Of a DNA stretch of 64,000 nt, positions 55,051-64,000 are shown in pieces. A model generated the notes under the pieces. That model was not told the DNA's origin. It did not search any database and worked only from the letters and a program-made list of their open reading frames with translations. Location of the stretch: positions 42,765 to 106,764 of the forward strand of contig CAXAMN010025683.1 of NCBI GenBank assembly GCA_963970005.1, written 5' to 3'. Within the stretch, counting starts at the first letter, position 1. Each line of letters opens with the position of its first letter. A program made the translations under genes and the position numbers. This DNA is from Durusdinium trenchii (lineage: Eukaryota; Sar; Dinophyceae; Suessiales; Symbiodiniaceae).

Positions 55051-56508
55051 TCCCATGGAGTCCCAAAACCACCCACACCAGCCGGAAGAGCAGGTCCCCA
55101 AGTTTCAGTCTCTTAACCCAGCCCACGGACTCGAACTTTACTGGCGGGTTGGTGATAAAACCATCTCCTTCGAACACGAGAGTGGCTACTTGGAACAAAA
55201 CAGATCGATGCATTTTTCACACAGTGAGCGGGCGGTTTTGGGCTCCTGATACCTGGTCACGGTCATCCACTTTCAATGGAGACTCTGGTGATTTCTTTTT
55301 ATAGATCAAAAGGCCCCCCGCAACAATACGATCACCATCCCCCACACGTTCAGACCTTGGTTCGGTTCGCAAGCTGCGGACGACTTGGTGAAAAATCCTT
55401 TGGTCAACAAGCTGCGATCGACCGTCTCAAACAACGCAGTGGCCCCTATAAGTTGTGGCATGCCTGAAGTTCTATATATCTTACACAGTTAAACCTGTTT
55501 GTTTGGGCCAGGGAGGCACCCAAACCAGCAAATTGAGTGGTTCCCATGTCTTCCGTTCTTTTTCAACTTGTGGTTCGCATTTTTTCATTGTGCCCAGAAG
55601 TATGTAAAGGTGGGATGTTGGACTTAGGCGAAGGATACCCGTGCAGTGTATTACCCGTGAAACATGCCCACCTGATTTGGTCTCGGGATATGTCCTGAAT
55701 GGTCAAGACATCAACTGTACAAATGAAGCATACCCTCAATCCAAGATCACACTGACAGTAGAAACAGAGAAACAAAGAATCCGAGGCCAATCAGGCCCAT
55801 ATCAAGCTTTTTTAGCTCACAGATGACTTTGAAAGAAGATGTTGCCTTATCAATCCTTATCCAATCCTTATCCAATCCTTATCCAATGAAACTGGATCAC
55901 ATCTTTCAACCGAAATCAGTCTCTTCGATCTGACTGGGACCTCTTCCTCAACCCGGTCGACCAAGACATCGGTCGACCGACAGTACGTGTCGTCCGAAGG
56001 GGTCGACCCCTTCGCACCTGTCGTCTAAGGAAGCGAAACTGCTCGAAGGCGCTCGGCGCTTCGCGTGCTTCGCGTGCTTCGCGTGCCCGGTCGGTCGCGT
56101 GGGGAGCCGTGTCGGTCGCCGCGTCGGAGCTTCGTTGGGTCGCCGCGGCGAGCTGAACGCGTGGACCACTCCGCAGATCCTGCGTCGAGACGAAGGGGGA
56201 GGAAAATTCCGAACTGACGGTGGGGGGAACACGATCCCGAATGTCCTGATAACTCTTGATCAACATTCTTGATTCATCAGGAGTCTACATTAAGCTCCAG
56301 TTTCCTTCACTCCCGAGTCTTTGATTTTGAGCTTGTCAAACAAGTGAATGCGATGGATGTTTGCCAAACGAGAGGAATCAGATGGGCCTTTTTATCGCTC
56401 GGCCATGCAGACCCACCTGCTGGCAGAAATGTGACACATACCCGCCTCCTGCTTCTCCTGCTCCTCGTGTGAAAGGCGATTCGCCGCTTTTGCCGATCGA
56501 CAGGGCAG
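55051..56508. other. Putative intron; short tandem repeats
   Basis: No supported exon. It holds CCTTATCCAAT repeats (55850-55888) and three GCTTCGCGT units (56058-56086). Confidence 0.45.
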
Positions 56509-56613
56509 GATCAGATGGCCGCGCTGCGCAGCAAGTTCTTCGCCGAGAGCGAGAAACTGATGAAGGAGACAGATCTTCGGGATAAGCTTGAGGCCGGTCT
56601 CCAACTCGTGATG
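56509..56613 (+). CDS. Coiled-coil protein, candidate exon
   Basis: Thirty-five codons between GGGCAG|GAT and GTGATG|GTATT, phase 0, GT donor. Encodes DQMAALRSKFFAESEKLMK and ETDLRDKLEAGLQLVM. Strong coiled-coil character; an (AT)n tract follows in the intron. Confidence 0.65.
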
Positions 56614-57124
56614 GTATTTTGCGCAGGTGTGGGAGAACAAGGTCCAAATCGAAAGTGGATTCTGGATGGCCGCGAAGTGATGAGGAGAGTCATACAGTAT
56701 ATATATATAGTATACTGTATATATATATATTATATATATTCGCAGAACAACAATGACATAGTCAATGCAGCCAGTGAGTTTTTTTGTTTTAACCCTTTGA
56801 ATTGGACTGTGGCTCCGGACATGCCGCAGGTAAGCAGTATACTTATGTATCACACAGTTCTGCGTTTGAGATCTAGAATTGATTGGTCTATCATACAATA
56901 TATGACTCTGACTACATATTCCCCTCAAGGTACCTTTGACGATGAGGCCATGCAAGTTGATTGCTGGTCATTGTTCTTTCAATGGTCATGTCACCCCATC
57001 AGGGCGTTCCTTTCTTTGCTCAGCTCGAAACTCAAGCCCTGCCCCATCGCCTGAAACGCTTTGCCCCTCAAGGAACCGAGCCGACCCTGTTCCCGCTTCC
57101 AGAATGAGACACCGGTTCCGCCAG

Positions 57125-57172
57125 GTGACAGTGGCTCGGCTCGAGGCGCAAGTCGAGATGACCTCCCAGCAG
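57125..57172 (+). CDS. Coiled-coil protein, candidate exon, GC donor
   Basis: Sixteen codons, VTVARLEAQVEMTSQQ, between CGCCAG|GTG and CAGCAG|GCGCC, phase 0. Confidence 0.55.
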
Positions 57173-58698
57173 GCGCCAAACCAAGACCGGCAGTGCATCG
57201 AGGACAAACACAACAGGCGACAAACCAAGACTGACAACACACAATGACAACACCAAACATAAGCACGGACAACACGGCGACCGTCACGAAGCAATGACAC
57301 ACACACGTGCACACAACGGCATACCGTGGCCCAAGGATGCCTCACCAATCACCATGACCCAGCTATCCTACCAGTGTATATATCTACACACTGTATTATA
57401 ATTGATGATATGTTTAGTCCGGGTATATCACCTTTTGATATCCTGGTTTGAGGCCACGCGGGCCTTTTTTAAGATCACTGAGGGACTCCAAAAAAGTCAC
57501 TTTGAAAAAGCTGGGTATTTCTATGTATTTCTTACACTGCTTCTAGCTGTTTCTATGTTCGATCGAACAGGTGTCACGTTGTCACGCATTGTTCCGTGAA
57601 GTTCGGAGGACAATACCAAAATACCTGCTGAAACGGAAATTGAATTACAGTAGATATTTGTGCTGAAACTTCTCAAGCATGTTCCGGTTCATGCCTTTTC
57701 AGAGAGTTCGATTTCATGCCAGTGGGGTGAGCATCGCATGCCATATGGACATGGATCATTCGTCCATCGCTTGAATCCTGCCACAAAGTCTCATAATATT
57801 TGCACACTGACTGACTGATTGACTGACTGACTGACTGGTCCTGGAGGATTGCTTCATATATTCCCACAGCTAAGTGCTACAGATTTTTAGACCGTTGAGC
57901 TGCGGTGGAACCACGTTTTTCACCGAACCCAATCCCCACAGAGCTTCAGCTGCCCAGCTCAGCCCAGCTCCGCCCAGCTCAGCTGCCCAGCTCTGAAGCC
58001 CGCGGTTCGGTCACTCTTCGCTTCGCCAAACAGGGACACCTGGCCTCTGAAGGGAAGGTCCAGGAGTCGGGGTCACCGGTCGCGGCCAGCGCGAGCCCGG
58101 TTGAAGCGGTCGGTCGCAGCGAGCGCGTCGGTTGGAATTCGTTGAAAAAGCCTTTGGAATCCTTTTGACATACAGAGCTACACCCGAAAAGATCCACATG
58201 GAAGCTGAAAACCATTGGGTTGTAGAGGAAATAGTCTTCTAAAGGTCCATCTTCAGGTTCCATCATATTAAACTTCCTGGGTGTAACTTGCTCCGATCAT
58301 TCGAGAAGCCGTCTAGAGCAAGGAACAACATGGAACAACATGAGGGTCAGCAAACCGCTGCTTCGGGAGTTGCCTACTGATTATATTATATATAATCAAA
58401 CGGATGTTTGTGGTATGTATACTGTGACTGCAAATGCTGGATGCACCTGAGAACCAGCATCACTGCAATTGTGGACATTAGGGTTCATCAGGTTCATCAG
58501 GGCTTTAGCTCGTAGTCACCAAAAGTGTCACCAAACTAGACCTTGTTTTTCGACGCTTTTCTATCTATCCCTGTTCTTTCCTCATGCTTTTCTTCCTCAC
58601 CTTTTTCATTCTTCATCCACCCCAAAAGCAGCACCAAACGCAAGAAGCCACCAGTTGGGCCACCAAGATACCGAACACACACGGCCTGCAACGGCCAG
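57173..58698. other. Putative intron with dispersed repeat and CTGA tract
   Basis: Contains (CTGA)n at 57807-57836, CAGCTC-type repeats at 57944-57992 and a copy of the 73-bp dispersed repeat at 58217-58290. Confidence 0.45.
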
Positions 58699-58824
58699 GA
58701 CCTGCAGCGCCGGCACGGCGCCTCGGAGCAGCGCCTGGCGGCCGCCGAGGAGTGCCGCCGCGCCGCCGAGCTGCGCGCCAGCGGCGCGGAGCGGCGCCTG
58801 CACGAGACCGAGGAGCTGCTGGAC
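58699..58824 (+). CDS. Coiled-coil protein, candidate exon, very GC-rich
   Basis: Forty-two codons between GGCCAG|GAC and GAC|GCTAGC (GC donor), phase 0. Encodes DLQRRHGASEQRLAAAEE, CRRAAELRASGAERRL and HETEELLD. Clear heptads and the highest GC in the window; the strongest single exon of the series. Confidence 0.7.
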
Positions 58825-59585
58825 GCTAGCGGCAGACACGAAGGATGGCGGTTTTCATTCGGGTTGTTCAGGAGGGGGGGAGCAGGGCGGGAAGGATGGG
58901 TTTTGTGGAGCATTGTGGAGCGGTTTTAGTGAAGGATGGCGGAGACAGGTGTGCCAGAAGGACAGAAGGAAACAGATAATTACGTCGATAGACTTGCGGA
59001 TATGATTTTTAGTTGATTAGAGTGGAGATTAGCGGAATGGAGGAGGCACAGAGGTTGGAGGCTGGGAAGGCGAATGAAAACATGTGGGGGTCCCTTCTTA
59101 CCTGGGCGTTCCCGCTGGTGTCTTTTTCAGCCCAGAGATCTGAGTGGCTCAACTACGCAGCTGAGCTCCACCCCGCCCAACATGGAGAAACACATTGCAA
59201 TCATTGCAACATTATGTTGTTTTGCCCAGAGCGCTCAACATTTTTACATGTCATCCATATCACAACATATTCGTACCACCACTGTTTCGTCGATGTTGCA
59301 CCACATCGTCGTCGATGTTTCACCACATTGTCGGTTGACAAGACTGCAAGATATACGAAACGTGTGGATGAGCCTCAATGTAACCCGAAAACGAGGAGCA
59401 GGCGCAACTTCAAGGCACCAAGAGTCGTTTAAACCTATGACATCCTATGACTTTCTTTGCATTATGGACGTTTCGATCCTGACAATCTCCCGGCTACCCA
59501 ACATGTTGCAAACACACGGATCAGAGTCTGGAACGCTCAGCTTGCGCTCCGGTGGGTTCTGACGCTTGACTAGCCGCTTGCTGAG

Positions 59586-59685
59586 GATAAGAAGACCAAC
59601 GAGCTGTTCGCCTTGCAAAGGCACATCATCAGCGGAGTTGGCGGAGCCGGTGCATCCATGGTCAAGGAGTTACTCAACTGCCAGC
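59586..59685 (+). CDS. Candidate exon of the coiled-coil gene
   Basis: After TGCTGAG|GAT the frame encodes DKKTNELFALQRHIIS, then GVGGAGASMVKELLNCQQ. Less heptad-like but well composed. A GC donor inside it (CAAAG|GCAC) is an alternative end. Confidence 0.5.
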
Positions 59686-60391
59686 AGTGTCTCCTTTTGA
59701 TTCCGACACCCACCTGAGTAGGCGACCGATGCATTAATGCATTGAGCAAGCACTAGACTACCCACATTGTCGCATGCCAGAAAACCACAAATCACTTTCT
59801 TTTCGGAACCTAAACCGAGAGGCTCTTTGCAAAGTGGATCTTTCCCAAACTGAAGGGGTGTGGGTGGCGTTCAGACGTATCATATAGGCCGTTCTTTTGT
59901 TTGTGGAGGGAAGGTCATGGATGGGTGCTCCAGAGTGTTCCGTTGTTTGTGTGATCTTGAGATGGAGAAGGAAGGTGATTACTTCACGATGTCTAAGCAA
60001 TGAGGAAAGGTCCGGGACATCGTTGTCTTCGAGGTGTGAAACAGGGTTGCTGCACTGGATCGACTCTTGATATGCCTGAAACAACTTCCATTTACATGTA
60101 TACACATGTCTATCTAGGGTCTGTCCTAGCTAACCTGTAACAGGACCAGTAAACAAGCAAATCTCTATTTTTGGACAAGGCCTCTACTAACCATCACCAT
60201 CCACTGTTACAGGTCATAGGATAGATCCAATGTCCATCTGACAGATACGGATCCGATTGTGTGGGACCGACTGGGATCCTCGGATCTTGGTCGAAGCATC
60301 GGACGGATGAGACAGATGGAGACCTTCCGGACGCCAAACGAAGGGCCAAGGGCCAAGGATTCGCCAAACGACTCCCTTGAACTGCTCTAAG

Positions 60392-60450
60392 GCTGGAAGA
60401 GCTCAGAAGGGGCAAGCGGGAAGCAGCCGCGCGCATTCAACAGTTGGAGG
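60392..60450 (+). CDS. Coiled-coil protein, candidate exon
   Basis: Follows CTCTAAG|G; encodes LEELRRGKREAAARIQQLEE. Strongly charged heptads. The donor is not resolved. Confidence 0.55.
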
Positions 60451-60975
60451 AGGGCCCTGAACTGCATCTATTAAAGGCCCTGAGCAAGCTGAGCATGTAT
60501 TTTTAGTGATTGCAAGCTTTGGGCTGCCCAAGAGACTGTCTATTTCTTGAAGAGATTGGTGAAATCCGAGGGTTCCCTTGACAAACAACGCGACCGCATC
60601 AGCTAGTGGTAGGTAGGTGCCTCGTCTTCTGGATCAAAGGACCATTTTGCGAAGCAAATCCTTTCAGGCATACGCACAGTTGGAAAGATCGCCTGTTTGC
60701 ATTGTGGAAGGCTGCTGGCTGGTTCGTGTGTAAAGTTTAAGTTGATATCACCACAGAAGTAGGCAACACGGTGGGACAAACACATAAAAACAACCCTGGA
60801 AGTGCACATTGCCATACTTTACCTTCAGCTGCTAGGTCAACGCCCCTCTTCATTCCTATCCTAAGTCTTTGTTCCATCAGATTGCCCATTGTTGAACGCT
60901 GCCAGTTTCCTCCTGAAAGAGTCTCGGTTTTCTCTACATGGAGGGGGTCTCCAAATCTGCACTCCAGCGAAACAG

Positions 60976-61014
60976 GAGGAGCTGGCCAATCGAGCTGTGC
61001 CTGAGCTGCGCCAG
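60976..61014 (+). CDS. Coiled-coil protein, candidate micro-exon
   Basis: Thirteen codons, EELANRAVPELRQ, after AAACAG|GAG. Same strand and style as its neighbours; the donor is uncertain. Confidence 0.4.
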
Positions 61015-61998
61015 TGGTTTGTTTGTTTCTCTGGGTTTCAAGGTACATCTCTGTCAACGGGATGCGGTACATCTCGGTGTGTCCAGATGGCTTGGGTATG
61101 GATTGTATTGATCAACACACAACAGTGTTGTGTCACCACACTGGGATTGAGATGCTTATTTTTGGCAGGTGAAAGACAACATTTCAAGGTTCAAACAAGG
61201 GGGTCTATCAGGTCCATTCTTTTGACAGAGTGAGTGAGACGGTCATAATTTGTCATGAGTCATAATATACATAGAATGTACTACTTGGCAACTGGAGATC
61301 AACACACGGGAGCATCATTGTAGAGTACAGTAATTCGATCTCTAAGTGAGCTCACTTGATTCTCTCTTTTTTTTGGGGGGAAAACCCAAAGATCTGCCAT
61401 GTACATGCTTGTACACGGAGTCGACTCTGCGTGGTTCTTCAGCTTAAACCGGGTGGGTGGTTGTTCAGCCCAGATTCTCTTTCCAGCACCACCCAGTTTG
61501 GAAGGTGAGACGGTAAACACCCAGGCAGACACGTTATGACACGTGTATTATATAAACTACCACAGTCTTCAGTATCAGTGATTATCAGCAGAGATTCTTT
61601 TTTTGGGTGGAATTTCAGGAGTGGGACTTCAAGGGACGGAGGTTCTTTCTTCTACGTTTCTTCTATGCACAGCATCTTTGGTTCGAACTTTGGAGCAAGT
61701 TCAAAGCCAGAAAGCATCAGAAAGCATCAGTTTTATGGCCAGCAGCACTTTTTTTTTGTGGCCTGCTTCATGTGGAAGGAGACTTGAGAGGGTGATGGTC
61801 ACTGATCAAGCACTTTTCCTCACATTTTGGAAGATTTGGGGTTCCGAGCACCTCCAAATCAAGATATTATTGGTCAGATGTGCTTAGGCTTGGTATCCCA
61901 TGTATCCTGCATTCTATCATTTCACGCTCTCCTGGGGCGCCGGACATCTATCTCGTCTACTCTCTCCGCTCTCCGGTCTCTTCACCGTCTGCTCCAAG
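61015..61998. other. Putative intron; nothing recognised
   Basis: No supported coding frame; several T-rich stretches. Confidence 0.45.
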
Positions 61999-62055
61999 GG
62001 CGCCCCGGAAACGGACGCGCAGCTCGCCGCGGCGACGGTGCAGAAGGCCGAGGAC
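61999..62055 (+). CDS. Coiled-coil protein, candidate exon
   Basis: After TCCAAG the frame encodes GAPETDAQLAAATVQKAED, ending at GACAG|GGG. GC-rich, Ala/Glu-rich, heptad-like; the donor is uncertain. Confidence 0.5.
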
Positions 62056-63303
62056 AGGGGTCCGGTGGCCTCCCTTTGCCCGAAGCGGGCGAAGGGGTTC
62101 CAGTTCGGGTGTTTGATGGATCAAAAAAATACTTCCTCCCAAGGACTGAGCGGAACTTGCTCCGTTCTTTTTCGGACTGACTGTAAAGTAGAATCTGAGT
62201 CCCTCAAGGACCAGAACTTGTCCACAACGAACAGGTGTGCCCCACCAACTTTTACACAGGATGTGGACCGCTGGCCCCTCAGCAGGCGCGATCTACAGGT
62301 CATTGTCATCATCTACTTGAAGGTAAGTAGAAGAAACACTGAGAGAGCTCACTATTCTTGATTTTCCTTGCATTGGTTGTCCAAAGTGTGTTCCCTCAAT
62401 TTGGTGCTTCAAAGAAGCAGGTTTGAGATGGCTGGAACCGTCGTTTTTGCTTCCAGGTTTCAAAAGATATGTTGTTAATCAAAAACCTTTCGCGCACATC
62501 AAACTGACTCACATCCATAGCGTGTTTGAATTGTGCATCTTCCCAAGGTCTGCCAGCCACGGCCTTTCACATGGCCTCCAAATTCCCGTAGTCACGAAGA
62601 AAAGCGGAAGAAACACACGGACCCTTTGATGTTCCGCTTGTTTGGTGGTTTTTAGCAAGCACGCACAATGTGAGTATGAGTGTTTGAAAGGCAATATTAG
62701 GTGGATACAGAGGGGCTGCTTCCTGTTGCAGCCTGTGGTCAAATCAGACCCTTTTCGCAGGGAACGGAGGGTGATGACATGTCCGTAGACATTTTCCCAG
62801 GTAGAACATGGTAGAACTACGTAGGCTAGAACTACCTGCAGACCCTGCAAAATCTCCAAACCTCCCCAAACATCCAAAAGTTACTTCTCAAGAAGGGTCT
62901 TGATGTCTTTGAACTCTCTATGCATCCCTAGTTGCATCCCTATAACCTCTAGAAGTCCAACGACTAGTTTGGGGGACCACCCAAGTAAAGGATCTTCCGA
63001 TTCCTTTCCTTTTTTCGGGTCGGTCGTCAGACCTTTTTTAAGCACAGTCGACCGGGACCACCGGGCCTCGCGACGTATGTCAAAGCAGCGGACCACGCGA
63101 CGGACGAAGGTCACCCGGACAGGTGCGCCTCGGTGTTTGGCGCCCGTTCGTGTGGGGAGCAGGTCAACGTACCATTCTTCAGCCTGGTGGAGCACGGACA
63201 TCAGATGAAGAGAATGGACGACCTACAGAAGGTCAACCATGATCAACCATGGTCAACCTACCGAGTGCCATGACCCACAGCCATTAGGCCGCTCCCGGCA
63301 CAG
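62056..63303. other. Putative intron; nothing recognised
   Basis: No supported coding frame. GC-rich patches near 63010-63130 have no clear exon structure. Confidence 0.4.
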
Positions 63304-63366
63304 GAGAATCGCGCGAATGCAGAAGCACGTGCAGCAGAATTGGAACGCGTGGTCGAGCGCTTGCAG
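63304..63366 (+). CDS. Coiled-coil protein, candidate exon
   Basis: Twenty-one codons between GGCACAG|GAG and TTGCAG|GTGTG, phase 0, GT donor. Encodes ENRANAEARAAELERVV then ERLQ, a canonical heptad. Both splice sites are good. Confidence 0.7.
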
Positions 63367-63650
63367 GTGTGGTGCCATAATCAGGTCGATTCTTAGGCCA
63401 TTTGAGACATGTTGAAAGAGTGCAACACACTTACAGGAGCAAGAAGCTACTGTACTAGGGGCTCCTGGCCTTACTACTAGGAGCAAAGACGCTGCTAGAT
63501 GCTGCTAGGGGCTCCTGGCATCGCTACTAACAATGAAGCTACTAGGGGCTCCTGGCCTTACCACAAAGTGGTACAGGAAAAGGTGCCTTAGGTGCCAATT
63601 AGGTGCTTTTTGATAGAGACTCCCTCACGATGTATGGCCAGTTTCGCCAG

Positions 63651-63710
63651 GCGCAGGTCTCGAGCTTCGCCCAAGTGGTCAAAGACCGTGTTCCAGATGA
63701 GGACCGGCGT
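63651..63710 (+). CDS. Candidate exon of the coiled-coil gene
   Basis: After TCGCCAG|GCG the frame encodes AQVSSFAQVVKDRVPDEDRR. Well composed but less heptad-like; the donor is not resolved. Confidence 0.4.
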
Positions 63711-63866
63711 TCCACGGTCCCGGAAAACGGGCCGTGATGGCCATGACGGGCCTTGGTTTTTTCCAGTTCACTGGGATCCAAAAATATCCAAAAATCACTG
63801 GGATCACTAGGGTGAGGTCGTTGGGATGCGCACTTTCTCTTGGTCGTATTGCAAGTCCTCACCTAG

Positions 63867-63901
63867 TCGTATGAAGATGCCAAGTTGCTGAAGACCAGCA
63901 G
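63867..63901 (+). CDS. Candidate micro-exon (SYEDAKLLKTS), GC donor
   Basis: Between ACCTAG|TCG and CAGCAG|GCACG. Very short, so weak; the gene continues beyond the window in any case. Confidence 0.25.
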
Positions 63902-63902
63902 G

Positions 63903-63960
63903 CACGCACACACACAGACACAGACACACACACACAGACACACACACACACAGACACACT
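63903..63960. repeat. (CACAGA)n/(CA)n microsatellite
   Basis: CA dinucleotides interrupted by GACA at regular intervals, directly after the last candidate exon. Confidence 0.9.
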
Positions 63961-64000
63961 CTGACATTGGTTTTCAGTGACTCTGTTACCACGTTGAGAA

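Overview
The window looks like nuclear DNA of a dinoflagellate, probably Symbiodiniaceae or a relative. The reasons are: a large, gene-poor, repeat-laden sequence; tiny candidate exons that mostly follow an AG|G acceptor and use GT, GC or GA donors; a relic of the dinoflagellate spliced leader at 8.75 kb; and retroelements of kinds known from dinoflagellates. No bacterial operon, rRNA, tRNA or CRISPR was found. Two runs of exactly 10 N (846-855, 48778-48787) are scaffold gaps inside microsatellites.

Layout. 1-3.2 kb: Lys/Ala-rich and Glu/Lys-rich hypothetical reading frames with a cluster of CAAGTA motifs and a degenerate tandem repeat. 3.2-9.1 kb: a decayed tyrosine-recombinase retrotransposon of DIRS/Ngaro type in the order C5-methyltransferase-like domain, reverse transcriptase, RNase H, tyrosine recombinase, then two 266-bp direct repeats around a 183-bp spacer that holds the leader relic. 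9.1-36.9 kb: mostly intron or intergenic DNA. It has clear ankyrin-repeat exons at 13.2-15.0 kb and isolated small plus-strand candidate exons at 12.4, 20.2, 20.5, 22.3, 23.8, 25.5, 27.3, 31.9, 35.3 and 36.4 kb, with many minisatellites and dispersed repeats. 36.98-48.73 kb: a long non-LTR retrotransposon (LINE) lying between two (ATAC)n tracts. 48.9-64 kb: at least 16 small plus-strand candidate exons that encode heptad-like, Glu/Ala/Arg-rich segments of a long coiled-coil protein that runs off the right edge.

The LINE is the most interesting object. It encodes a zinc-ribbon, Lys/Gly-rich and coiled-coil ORF1. Next comes a domain with the Cys box and His box of ubiquitin-specific proteases (peptidase C19). 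After that come an APE-type endonuclease, a reverse transcriptase, a CCHC-type finger, a tentative RNase H and three tandem CxxC-H-C modules. An antisense 4.2-kb Copia-like fragment (gag, protease, integrase; no reverse transcriptase or LTR pair seen) is inserted exactly between the protease-like His box and the likely catalytic Asp, with a CTTGC duplication on both sides. Removing it in thought restores one reading frame.

All candidate host exons are on the plus strand. They may belong to one very large gene or to a unidirectional array; the sequence alone cannot decide this, and exon boundaries are estimates unless both splice sites are stated.
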